Positions 1-28,096 of a DNA stretch of 64,000 nt are shown here, one piece after another (position 1 is the stretch's first letter; every line of letters starts with the position of its first letter). The notes below the pieces were generated by a model that made no database searches, was not told where the DNA came from, and saw nothing but the letters and a program-made list of their open reading frames with translations. The DNA is taken from NCBI GenBank assembly GCA_020137815.1, contig CM035350.1, positions 9,006,265-9,070,264 of the forward strand. Reading direction: 5' to 3'. A program made the position numbers and the translations under genes. The DNA comes from Hormiphora californensis. Lineage: Eukaryota > Ctenophora > Tentaculata > Cydippida > Pleurobrachiidae.

Positions 1-185
1 ATTATTTTGCTCGAATGAGATCTTGGTCCATATACATACCAATTTGCACATCTGAATCTCACCAGTCACCAAAGCTACCTATAATTCCCGGCAGATCACA
101 CTGAGGAGGACCATTGGACCAGGTGTGTGGAGCAGCAGCAGCGGTGGGCCTCAAAGAAAAAGGAAAAGAGGGAGAGGGAGAGAGT

Positions 186-279
<94 letters not shown>

Positions 280-1795
280 GAGAAAGGGAGAGAAGCAGAA
301 ATCAGGGCAGGAGAAAGACACAGAGATTATCAGAACCGATCGCCATTTGGAGTTTTTGCGATAGTTGATTATATTTGCTGGCATGAAAAATAACTTGAAA
401 CTAATTTTATCTTCTTGTTAAAAGAAATGTATATTCACAGCGTATACATGTATTGTTACACAAAAAGTGTAAATAAAAAGAGACATGAAAAGTGGCGTTC
501 TAGTACACCCTGCATTGGTCTGACCATATATTCTCATTTCGCGAGAAACGTGGTCAGAGCATTGGCCTGGCAGCTAGTATACCAGCAGTCGTGTACAAAA
601 ACAGCTGCCGATTGTCAGGAGTATCATCCCCCCGCCGCTCTGGGGTCTGTGTTATACAGTTAGACAAGTCTTTGAAGAGTCATGATACACACATGAATGG
701 CCCTCTTCTTCCCCTTGATAGTCACATTTTGCATTAAATTACCCCCTCCCAGCCGTGTGTTAGTCAGCAGTATCTGTTTCGCAGTAAGATCAGCTGTAGA
801 TTTCCCACTATTCTTCCGGCGCAGAGGATCAACCCCATTGTAATCGCAATGAACAGACAGTTTACTGTTAATTGTATTACCTAAAGATAAAGTATATACG
901 TGTTAGAAGAGAAAAAAGTTACTTAAAATTAAGAACTTTTGAAGATTTTCTGAAGAACTTTTGAAGAATTTTTCTGAGGATTTTCTAACACTTACCTCAC
1001 TACTAGAAGTATACTTTACAACAACTGCATTGAACCGCAACAAAATGTGCCCTCCCAGGGACATTAGTACGAAACACAGAATTAGTGCCGTTTTGACCTA
1101 AAATGGTTCAGGGGGTCAGATACTCTCTCTTTGCCATTTTCGAGAGAGATTTCGAGAGAGATTTCGACCTTGCCCCTATGATTTATTTGAGAGCAATTAA
1201 AAAGATAGCTTCGTGATGATTAAGCGATTTACATCTATCTCAATCTGCTTAGTGGCTCTAGCTGTCGAATAGATAGAAGAGTCCATCGAAAAGATAGTTA
1301 ACTGCACATATTATAGAGTGTTCACGACTATGGCAGATTGAAAGACATAATGGAGAATACTAAAAAAAGGCTAATGGAGAGGAATGAGGTATTTCATACA
1401 TGTTCTCGTTTAAAGATCTCTCTTACTACATCTTCTCGTTTCCCTCTCACTTTTTTAGAGTGTAAAATATGATATATACCATTGGTTTAGCGTAGAGTGA
1501 GAGTAATGCTTTTAGACTTTCGTTTTTATCTTTCGTATCGGTTTGTGTCTTTTCGTGCTTCTCGACCAGTTTTGCAGCCCTACTTGTCTGCTCTTTGAGC
1601 TCTTGCTCAGCCTGGTGGGAGGAGATTATTATAGTTAGTTAGAAATGAAAAATATATTAATAATAGGTTATCGCCCATCACGATCTGCATTTAGCATGCA
1701 CCTTGATCCCATCGAACAAAATTTCAACATTTTTTGTTAAATGATCTGTAAAATCTATAAATAAATGTATTATATTATATGATGTGGTAATCATA
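1..1795. other. Non-coding stretch with one GA microsatellite
   Basis: No convincing gene. The only clear structure is the purine microsatellite near its start. The first 30 bases, read on the minus strand, resemble the minus strand at about 6295-6312 (both contain a GACCAAGATC/GGCCAAGATC-like run followed by GAGCAAAATA). This could be an old local duplication, but the match is too short to call a gene. The remaining ORFs are low-complexity or short. Confidence 0.6.
172..297. repeat. (GA)n microsatellite
   Basis: Nearly pure GA dinucleotide run of about 100 bases, with degenerate GA-rich edges. ORFs across it encode only RE/ER or SL/LS runs and are not genes. Confidence 0.97.
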
Positions 1796-1969
1796 TTAAG
1801 TCCAAAAACCAATTAAATAAATTAGTTTGGATGCCCGGGCCCATGTGGTGTCACGGGGGTAACACCTTTAGGCTACTGCCATAATTAACGGCATATCTCG
1901 TTAATTGTTAATTGTTATCCTTCTATCTGTCTATCTCTATCTATCTCTCTCAGTCTCCCTCTCGCACAC

Positions 1970-2063
<94 letters not shown>

Positions 2064-2284
2064 ACTGTTTCTTTCACTATACCTCTCTTTTTTTCTCTCT
2101 CCTCTTATTTATCTCTTCGTCTTTCTTGATTATATCGCACTCTTTCTATCCTATTCCTAATTTCCTTTGTCTTTATCTCTCCCGATATCCATCATTTATG
2201 ACAGTAGCCTAAAGGTGTTACCCCCGTGACACCACATGGGCCCGGGCATCCAAACTAATTTATTTAATTGGTTTTTGGACTTAA
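1796..2284. mobile_element. MITE-like element with long terminal inverted repeats and TTAA ends
   Basis: Bases 1796-1883 and 2197-2284 are near-perfect inverted copies (about 88 bp; TTAAGTCCAAAAACC at the left, its complement at the right). The element is bounded by TTAA on both sides, as piggyBac-type insertions leave. The interior is mostly a (TC)n tract. There is no coding capacity, so it would be a non-autonomous element. The superfamily is inferred only from the TTAA ends. Confidence 0.75.
1971..2104. repeat. (TC)n microsatellite inside the inverted-repeat element
   Basis: Pure CT run of about 80 bases with degenerate flanks. It forms the loop of the inverted-repeat element around it. 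Confidence 0.97.
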
Positions 2285-2339
2285 TTTCTGTTATTTTTGG
2301 TGTAAAATAGAAAAAGCTATTTTTTTCTGGTTTCTGCAT

Positions 2340-2945
2340 ATTTTCGAATTTGAATAATTCATAAATATACGAATAACGACTAAACGGTGAGAGATACGAC
2401 TTTTTGTTAGGGGGACGACCCCCATAAATCGACTATTTTGCGCCGGAATATGTCCATGAAAACGTTCTAGGACCAGCCGAAGTGGACATATTAAGAATAT
2501 GCATTAAATCATGAATCGGTGCATAAATATGCAACTAACGGCTTAACGGTGCGAGATAGAGATTTTTGTCCCGAGTAAGACCCCCCATAAATCGATTATT
2601 TTGCGTCGAAATATGTCCATGAAAACGTTCTAAGACCAGCCGAACTGGAAATATTTAGAATATGCATAAAATCATGAATCGGTGCATAAATATGCAAATA
2701 ACGGCTAAACGGTGCGAGATACGACTTTTTGTCCGGGCGACGACCCCCCATAAATCGACTATTTTACGTCGAAATATGTCCATGAAAACGTTCTAGGACC
2801 AGCTGAAGTGAAAATATTGAAAATGTGCATAAAATCGTGAATAGGTGCATAAATATGCAAATAACGGCTTAACGGTGCGAGATAGAGATTTTTGTCCCGA
2901 GTAAGACCCCCCATAAATCGACCGTTCCGCGTCGTCTAAGACCGG
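2340..2945. repeat. Tandem repeat, unit about 162 bp, about 3.7 copies
   Basis: The phrase around AACGGTGCGAGATA recurs at about 2383, 2545, 2708 and 2870, giving a 162-163 bp period. Each unit also contains a CCATAAATCGA segment and a CCATGAAAACGTTCTA segment. Copies differ by a few percent and no ORF spans them, so this looks like a small satellite cluster. Confidence 0.9.
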
Positions 2946-3260
2946 TTTCAAGTCTTTATGACCTTCGAGTCGTGTCATATCGCAACCATGGTTAAAATGA
3001 ATATTTAATGACTAATTAATGAATAATTAATGAACTATGGCGATTTCGAAGTTCTCACACAGCTATTACCGAGCGCAATGATGTAAGGAACCACTGTTCC
3101 AAACGGCAAGTCTCTACTATTTGTGGTTTAGGAGAACACTCAAAGATAAAAAAGCGTCCTCCCCCCCTCCCCCTCCCCCTCCCCCTCCCCTCCTTTACAT
3201 TTTTGCATTTTGGGACCCCTCTGGCAAATTTTTACCTTACATCCGATCGTTCTGAAAATT

Positions 3261-3726
3261 TGCATGCTTCTTCTCCTATATGAGGGCACTCAGAGTACAA
3301 AATTTCAGCTCTCTACTTCATCTGGAACATGCTTTTTTAAAGCATCAAAAACCCCGAAATCTGCAATGGTATATAGTAGCACTGGCAGGTTTTCACGCGC
3401 TTGTGTGTAGAAGTGTTGCGTGTGCTCTCTCTTTTGTTTTTTGAGTTAGAGGGTATTTCTAAGGTGGGGGCTCTGCCCCCACACCCCCGTTTATGCATGC
3501 TTCTTCTCCTATATGAGGGCACTCAGAGTACAAAATTTCAGCTCTCTACTTCATCTGGAACATGCTTTTTTAAAGCATCAAAAACCCCGAAATCTGCAAT
3601 GGTATATAGTAGCACTGGCAGGTTTTCACGCGCTTGTGTGTAGAAGTGTTGCGTGTGCTCTCTCTTTTGTTTTTTGAGTTAGAGGGTATTTCTAAGGTGG
3701 GGGCTCTGCCCCCACACCCCCGTTTA
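3261..3726. repeat. Two direct copies of a 233-bp unit
   Basis: 3261-3493 and 3494-3726 are virtually identical direct copies (both begin TGCATGCTTCTTCTCC). A third partial copy of the terminal GGTGGGGGCTGTGCCCCCAC hairpin follows to about 3756. The identical 66-residue and 61-residue ORFs in each copy are products of the duplication and not proteins. Confidence 0.93.
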
Positions 3727-3836
3727 TGGTGGGGGCTGTGCCCCCACACCCCCCTTTTGGGCCCGGGGCACTTGCCAGTGCTATGACAATTCAAAAGCTA
3801 AGTGGATGAGCTATAAAAAATCTTTAAGTATCCCCC

Positions 3837-3854
3837 CCTCTCTCTCTCTTTCTC

Positions 3855-3917
<63 letters not shown>

Positions 3918-3925
3918 TTCTCTGG
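3837..3925. repeat. Imperfect TCTCTTTC pyrimidine repeat
   Basis: Pyrimidine-only stretch built from TCTCTCTTTC-type units. It carries no other information. Confidence 0.9.
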
Positions 3926-4232
3926 AACTATATAGCGATCAGGTGTGGGGGTTATTATGATTGTCTCCGACACTCCATTCTCTTATATGGTGGTTATCAT
4001 ATTATGTGATGAGTAACTCAGAGCACTTACTGTAACAGTATTATGGCATGTCAACATTGGCAACAAATCTTATATGATGTGCAGTACTGGGGAAGTAATT
4101 TTGATATTGGATATATTGTGCTACAGTAAATAGTACGATACAATAGATGAGCCAAGATATACTGATTCTTCATAAACAGAATTATGGTGGTGGTTGATCA
4201 GATGGAGACATGTATAATACAATTATACGTAC

Positions 4233-5510
4233 CTTTGCACTGAAGACGCTGGCTCGTTTCCTGTGGTTCATGACCCGATACGAATTGTAGGATAGATGGA
4301 TCATGATGTATATCGGCATTACATACACTATCGTTATCTGTAAATATATATTGGCATTACAATGATGAGAAATAAATCACAAACATGAGTTTTGAAAACA
4401 GATTGAATAATTGGACGAATTCAAACATCAAAATACAAGTAAAGTTCAATCTCTTACCTGGAAAATGCTCCAGCACATAAAAAATACGCTGAAATCTGTG
4501 TAAGAGGCATAGCACACTGCTATTAACTTGAAAAACACCAGCCCATTTGCTGCTCGATCTGAAATTATCGAGCAATGTGAGTCTTGGGTCATTGTCGGGT
4601 AACCAAATAATGAATAAAGGTGGTTATAAATGATAGATAGCCTAGCATTGCTATTAGCAACCGGAGCCCGGCAATATTTGAGGATTCATTTATATTGTTT
4701 GTATACCAGTTCTAAATGTTTCCCGATAAATATTTACCAATGGCGATGAAGAGAGGTAGCTCGAAAATACCCGCCACGGACCACAGACAGACGATAATGC
4801 GAGATGATTTGTTGAGTGTCATGACACACCGGTATCTCAAGGGCAGGGTACATGCTATATACTGGTCCACTATGATGAATGTTAACATACCTGAAAAGTG
4901 GGGTATCATTATATGTCTGAAGAAGAGGAAGAGGAGGATACATGATAAATTTAAACGAGTAGTTTTGATAACCAGATGCTGGTCCGTTGAGGACCAGCAT
5001 CCTATAACATGCTTGATACATCATCTAGAGTCTTACCCATAATTCCATACTGAATGGAGGCTGTCAAGTAGGCGTTTACAAGGCATGTTGTTGTCGTTGC
5101 GAAGGATTGGGTCGAAGCAGCGATTACTATGTTGATAAACCTAGAGTAGAAGAAAATAAATTACTTATTAAACACGGAACTTACACAACTATGGGTAGAA
5201 TAAATAATGTGTATGTTAACGGAATGTAGAATATGTTCTTACCAGATTACAGAGTTTACTGTCAAAGCAAGGAATGCTGCACTAATGATCCTGACTGGAA
5301 TCCGAGTGTGAAGATGGCGATCGCTGGTTATTGACAGTAGAACATAGGTCGAGAAAATACCCCTGAAATACGTGCTGATGTTAGAGCTGAATTTAAACAA
5401 AATGCAACAATTTCATGGGGAATGGTAATTAGTAATACGTTTGTAAATACTTACCCAAACACTACTGGTGTACTTAAAAAAACAGCCTCTGCGGTCTTTG
5501 AGATCATTCT
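4233..5510 (-). CDS. Rhodopsin-like (class A) GPCR, TM1-TM5 visible, 3' end not found
   Basis: Seven-transmembrane receptor of the plasma membrane; ligand unknown. Six minus-strand exons join in consistent phase: 5510-about 5457, 5362-5243, 5140-5037, 4890-4738, 4558-4458, 4337-4233. The likely start is the ATG at 5507. TM1 is around STPVVFGGIFSTYVLL, TM2 around IISAAFLALTVNSVIWF, and TM3 runs into DQYIACTLPLRY, which sits where class A receptors carry the DRY motif. TM4 is around IIVCLWSVAGIFELPLF. A long TM5 contains IVYVMPIYIMI with its proline, followed by a basic loop NHRKR. After the last exon an in-frame donor is present at 4232, but no TM6/TM7 exon was found between it and the window start. 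The gene may therefore be truncated, or its last exons may be too diverged to see. It has no close neighbour. Confidence 0.7.
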
Positions 5511-7465
5511 CTAGAAAAATAAAAGATATATCTAATAAAATGCACTATAAACAAATGGGGTGGTTTCATTGTCATGAGGATAACAAAGAGATGATAAGAG
5601 CTAAAAGCTGCTGATCCATTAGTTGTTATTATCACAAAAGCAACGAGCGATGTTAAGAATAATATTAAATATATACAACAGTTCGGACCACTCAGTCGTG
5701 TCAGAAAAAACACTTTTTGTGTGATACATATATATCGGGGTGTTACAAGCAGATAATCGATCATTACGTATTTAGTATTGTAGTTGTGATATAATGTCGC
5801 CATTAACCTATATTTATCAACAGGGGGATCTATTATTACATTCTCGTACATCTTGTTTTTATATTACAGCTTTGAAAATTAAGTAGCAAATAAACAATAA
5901 ACTTTATAGAATTAGAAGATTTAAAACATAAACAGGTTTAAGTGGGCAAGCTGTACATATCTTACTATGATTCATCTTGTACTCCATTTTACTAGTTAAA
6001 TACAGCAAGACCAATGACGGATATCACAAAACAAGGCCACTTTGAACAACATATTATAGGGTATATTGAGCATAACATCAGTCATACTCTGAATGGGATC
6101 ATGCACGGGCTAGACTAGGCTCACAGACACAGAATATGTGATGTTAATTGCTCATTACAACGAGATGCCCGCCATAGCTATGTGAAAATTTTCAGAAACA
6201 AATCCAATCACTCTCATATCTTTTTATGGTCTCTTTACTTTTCTTATTACTTCGCTTTCAATTTCTCAACAACTTTCATCTTCTTATATTTTGCTCAACT
6301 GATCTTGGCCCATCAATCATGGTACGAAGCGTGAGTAATTTCTTGCTATAGATTAATGACACAACTAGCATGCTTACAATCATGATGAATAAAGTAAAGT
6401 GTAAAGCTCTTTTAAATTGCAAAATATCAGGCTGTGCGAGATATATTATATACAGTTCATATGAGGGTTCATGGTTATTAGGGCGGGGTAGTGGGGTACA
6501 GTATGCACCAGCCATTCAATCCAATCTGACTGATTTGAGAAGAGTTCCTTCCCTAACACATCACGGTCTCTCAGATTAATAAGAGCGAAACAGAGAAAAT
6601 AAAGGGAGGAGAGAGAGAAATACCGAGAGAAATACAGAGAGAAATACAGAGAGAATAAAGGGATGGGAGAGAAATAAAGAGAGAAATACAGAGAAAATAA
6701 AGGGAGGAGAGAGAAAATAAAGAGAGAAATAGACCAAACCAGAGAAAGAGATGAAAGCGAAGGAACACCGAGGAAATACAGGGAGAAAGATGGGGTTGAG
6801 TGTGGTTTCTGATATTCTACAACCTACATTCAGCAATTAAATGAATTGAAGTAAAAAACATACATCTCAAATAAATCCTTGATCCACCAAACATCTTACC
6901 AGTACATTATATCAGTGTCTACAAAAACCCGGCTACTCATTTTGTTCAGCCGGAAGAACAAAACTTCCTCACTGATTATGCTGCTAATAAACAATCAATC
7001 GATCCTTATTCTCTTTCTTCATCATATCAAACATATTTCATCCCATGGTTTCGCTGTTTATCATGTTAATATGTACTTCATGCCTTCAATGGTTTTCGAT
7101 AAGAGCCCTTACCTCATTGCAATGCAATGTTTGTGTATTTAGAACATTAGGAACATCTGGGAAATTAAATTTTGCCAAGTCTTTAGTCCTTAAAATCCGA
7201 AATCTTATGGTTTCGGCTTAGCTACGTAAGATTTTCGACTTTTGATAAAATATTTATATAAGAATGCTACCTGCGGCCATGATCTCATTTGTATCCTCGT
7301 TTACAACCTTGGCAATGAGTAGTGCAGAGAGTATATAATCTAACCGCGAGAGAAAACAGAGCCACTGGATAAAATATACTCGCGAATATTCTTATATGTA
7401 GTAACAGCAGTTGTGACATTCCCGATAGTCCTTTTCCTGGATGTTTGTTTTTGACTGTTGATATC
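5511..7465. other. Intergenic, no supported gene
   Basis: Contains AT-rich unique sequence and one purine minisatellite. A minus-strand ORF at 6276-6515 has a single hydrophobic stretch (LFIMIVSMLVVSLIY), but I see no clear splice partners or family. The upstream minus-strand ORF at 5504-5851 overlaps the GPCR acceptor site and also has no support. Confidence 0.5.
6586..6795. repeat. Purine-rich minisatellite (GAGAGAAATA units)
   Basis: Irregular tandem array of GAGAGAAATAC/AAAGGGAGGAGA-type units. The minus-strand 65- and 86-residue ORFs across it (LYFLCISLFISL-like) are the reading of this repeat. Confidence 0.85.
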
Positions 7466-24317
<16,852 letters not shown>

Positions 24318-25127
24318 GGAGGCTGGGGCGGGGCCTGCACACTCCGGTTTGAAAGTGCGCTCAGATGGGGTCTGCGTCGCCAGACAAATGAGGCTGGAGC
24401 GGGAAGTGAAACAAAGGCTGGACTAGGCAGAAGAAAGAGTCATCCCGAGGGAAGGAGATTGCAGACACATCGGGTTCTGTAGCAGGTTCAACCCTAATTG
24501 GAGCTGCGGGACAAGCAGAACGGCCTGTTGTATAACAGGTTCTTGGCGTGCAAATGATTGCAATGTGCATAATTAATTGATGAGTAATAAATAAACAGCC
24601 TCTTAATCGAAACTTTTATATTTGAAAGAAACTGTTTTACATTTTGTATAAAAAATAGGGATTGGTCCCGTGAATGTTTTCGGGAATTTCATTGAAATTT
24701 GTTAAATTGTTGATTCGATAATTGCGAGTGTAAAATATCACCGTGTAGTAACTTCCTGTGTTGGCTGTATAATTGGTTGCCATGGACGCTACATCTGCTT
24801 GGTAACCAAGAGCAACAACGACCCCAGTAAATCCTTATGAGCGCTCATTATAAACTTTATCTCTCTTCCTCCCTCCCTCCCTCTCTCTGTCTCTCTCTTC
24901 CTCTCTCTTTCTTCACTGAACGCACATCCGCATCTTTTGTACACCGCTCAGCTTAATATATCTTCTCTTTTCCTTACACTTTGAGAGTTTGATCTTGATC
25001 CTGTTATACACACTTCGGAGGATATACGTACACGGCACAAGCTTATTGTGGCCCCCTAATAACTGATCAACAACCACGAGCCCATTATTCCCCAACCAAT
25101 TCCACGTGATCAACACTCTTCCATCCA
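24318..25127. other. 3' UTR and intergenic spacer
   Basis: Contains the AATAAA near 24586 that fits the receptor-kinase transcript, then AT-rich spacer and a CCCTCC/CTCT pyrimidine patch at about 24866-24912. No gene seen. Confidence 0.6.
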
Positions 25128-25814
25128 ATGGCCCAGTCAGAAGAGATCCTGGAGAGACTGCTGAACAAGATAACACGTGCTGAAACACGTGACCATGTGA
25201 TAACACTAATATACTCCCTGCCCATCACGTGTAGCGTTCTCATGGCAACTGCCCGGGCACTACACTCCATGGCAACCCGGAGGAAATTCATCCCCCTACA
25301 CGAGTTTGTCATCGTTGTCCTGGCAATAGCGTGCCTTCTTGTCATCACCACCCCAACCGCATTCGTGGTGACCAAGTCGGCCCTGCTGCGACCTAAACCA
25401 TACTGCGGGGCAGTCTGGGAACCACCGATCCGAGCTAAACAAGACACAAAATTCTACGTTTTGAACACGGGGAAGCCGCTAAAAGGAGGGTGGATCCTGA
25501 CACACCTACCCCAGGACCCGGACACTAGAGTGGCAAGTGAGGGGTGTCTGACGGGTGTCATGGTAACTGAGGGTGTCCTAGAAAGCCGGGAAGTGGTCCA
25601 GACTAGCTACTCCAGCGAGTACACCCAACGGAATGTGACTGTTGGGAATTCGGGTGCAATGTCATTTTCCAGGGGCAAATTTCATTTTGTTTCGGATTGT
25701 CTTGACGTGGAGAGGGCAGTTCAGGGAGTGATGGGAAGGTGGAGTCCTATAAGTTGTACTACGGGATACATTCACAGTGACCAACTGAGCTTCACCCAGT
25801 CAGAGGACACGTGA
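25128..25814 (+). CDS. Intronless two-TM membrane protein of unknown function
   Basis: Uninterrupted 228-residue frame, family not recognised. Two hydrophobic segments (about residues 24-45, TLIYSLPITCSVLMATA; about 60-80, FVIVVLAIACLLVITTPTAF) are separated by a short basic loop. A polar region of about 145 residues follows, with several cysteines and one NVT glycosylation sequon. The composition is not repeat-derived and codon use resembles neighbouring exons, so it is probably a real gene. In contrast to its neighbours it has no intron, so it may be a retrogene or the large exon of a longer gene. It lies 0.8 kb downstream of the receptor kinase on the same strand. Confidence 0.55.
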   Translation: MAQSEEILERLLNKITRAETRDHVITLIYSLPITCSVLMATARALHSMATRRKFIPLHEFVIVVLAIACLLVITTPTAFVVTKSALLRPKPYCGAVWEPPIRAKQDTKFYVLNTGKPLKGGWILTHLPQDPDTRVASEGCLTGVMVTEGVLESREVVQTSYSSEYTQRNVTVGNSGAMSFSRGKFHFVSDCLDVERAVQGVMGRWSPISCTTGYIHSDQLSFTQSEDT

Positions 25815-28096
25815 TGTTTGGACGTTACACAATAAATTGTGCAGGAATCGATTTGTTGAGTCGACCCTGTCAGGCCAATGCTCTGACCACAATTCTCGCG
25901 CGAGAGAAGCGAGAATGGGTCAGGCCAATGCTCTGACAGAGTCGACCCCTTACTTAATTTTAACAAGAACCGATATTCGTGAGATATTTTGTTGAGTAAC
26001 AATGATTGAACAATTGAGACAGTACGGGCGAGTAGTAGGGACGATGTCGATAGTATCAGGTCAGATCTAGTATTGGGGGTGAACTGCTAAAGTAGGTAGG
26101 CGGTAAATGTTAACCAGATCTGTGAGAATTTCGCACGTTTTTGGCCATAGCTCAGCCATTTCTTGACCAATTTTCAAAATCTTTGGCTCATTGGAAAGAG
26201 GACATTGAGATCTCTCAAATGAGCTCAAGAAAATGAAAATTGGCGCAAATTGCGCGGCGTGGTGGCGAAAACGCGCATTTTGCGCCATGACGCCGCGCAT
26301 TTTGCGCCGATTTTAGTTTTATTGGGCTCATTTGAAAGAGCTCAATGTCCTCTTTCCAACGCGCCCAAAATTTTGCAAATTGGTCAAGAAATGACTGAGT
26401 TATGGACAAAAACGTGGTTTTGCACGTACGTTTTCTCTCAAATCTGGTTAACATTTACCGCCTACCGCTAAAGTATGGTACTTGTCGCCGCCGGGCGACA
26501 AATATAAAAACTGAATCCCCCTGCCTGTACTAACCTTGATCGTGACCAGTTCCAGGGTGTTAATTTCTTGCATTTCGATTCAGTTTCGGTGTGTCAAGTA
26601 GTGTGTTTAGGACCATGCGTGATCTTGTTTTAATCAACAAGCGTGATCAGCTTCTGACATATGAACTAGAGTAATGAGAGAGAAATATAATGGGGTTAAA
26701 TGAAAATTCAAATGAATATTAAATCTGAAAGAGAGTTTGAGACTGAGATAAACACTGTTTATCTCAAACTCAAACTGTTGATGAAACAGTTTATATCTGT
26801 CTGGCGGCGCCAGACCTTGGTGATGCAATCACCTCTCAGCCCGCTTCGCGGGCTTCGTTTTCGCGCGAGTTGTAAGGGTGACTGCGTCACCAACGCCAGA
26901 CCCCGATTTGATACTTAAATCAATGGGGTTCACGGCACCAGACATGTTTATATCAACGGTCTTAAACTGTTTATTATGTTGCAGAGAGAGTTCAGACTGC
27001 TTTACCACTGTTAACTGTAAATATGTATGAAGAGTCAACTAGCAGTTTTATATGAAGAGTGACTAGCAGTTTTATTCGGTAGACTTAGTTGTCGAGATGT
27101 ATATATGATCTAGAGAGAGAGTTGCTTTGATAATATTTATTGAGGGTTTACTAGTTTGGAGAGTGGTTCAACTTGTTAACCATCGGTAGAGATTTAAGAG
27201 ATCTCAGAGCATTGGTCTAGCTGACTCTTCATATACATTCACAGTGGTAAACTGTCCGGTGGAGTCAGACAGCTGCAGAGCAGTTCTCGTTCAACTAGGT
27301 AGAGACTTCAGAGATAAGAGTACTTGGTGAGCTGTCTGGCGCCGCGACCCAACTGAGCGCACTGAGAATCAAATGGGGTATGGCGCCGCCATACAGTTGG
27401 TGAGAGAGACAGCTCTGATCACAATATACTGGGGAAGCTTGGGGAGTTGTTGCAAGAACAATGGATTTATAAAGTTTTAAATAAGTTTTAGCATACATAA
27501 TATTTACATTTTTAAAATATCAATAAACTAATTGTCCATTTACTTGTTATAAAAAATGAAATTTAAAAGCTTAAAAACTCCGCAAACAGCAAAGTCCTAT
27601 TCAGTCATCTCAGTGTCAGGCTGTTCTCTCAATTCCGATCTAAAAGAGCCTCTATTCCGCTTTTCACAATTGTGATAGTTGAGGCTACTTCTTCACATCT
27701 TGTACGACTTGCATCACAATGAACCTGAAGTGAAAGAGTTTAGTTATTGTTATGCAATGATAAGAGACATTCATAAAACTTTCTAGAACCCATTTTGACA
27801 AATTACACGCATGATCCTTTCTCACCTTCTCACGACTTGCGTCACAATTCCATTTGTCAAAATATAATGCAACATATAGCGCCCTATTAATTGCCCCATC
27901 AATGTGTTACAGCAACAGCGTTTTATCTTCCAGCTTCCTATAGGGAAATTTAGTCAGTTGTGAACGCGGGAAAAGAAAGGTATGGGGTAAAAGGAGGGGT
28001 AAAAGGAGGGATAAAAACGACTTGAATACTCATAGCACGATTTGAAAGATCAAAGCTACAAAGAAACACATATTCATACTGCACTCTCATCTCTCA
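25815..28096. other. Gene-free spacer with palindromic elements
   Basis: Holds the 26095-26466 palindrome. It also holds a complex inverted region at about 26985-27275, where the sequence around TATGAAGAGTCAACTAG recurs inverted as CTAGCTGACTCTTCATATA, and a hairpin GCCCGCTTCGCGGGC near 26839. The rest is AT-rich. No coding exon was recognised. Confidence 0.6.
26095..26466. mobile_element. Palindromic MITE with 9-bp target duplication
   Basis: Termini GGTAGGCGGTAAATGTTAAC and complement, with arms extending most of the way to the centre. It is flanked by GCTAAAGTA at 26086-26094 and 26467-26475. A 9-bp duplication with long inverted repeats is the Mutator-like (MULE) pattern. It has no coding capacity. 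Confidence 0.8.

Noticed and set aside
6276-6515. 79-residue minus-strand ORF with one hydrophobic segment
   Set aside because: Could be an isolated exon, but no acceptor/donor partners or family pattern were found.
26800-26900. GCCCGCTTCGCGGGC hairpin as a terminator or tRNA-like element
   Set aside because: The hairpin is short, there is no tRNA arm order or bacterial context, and the surroundings look like a decayed repeat.
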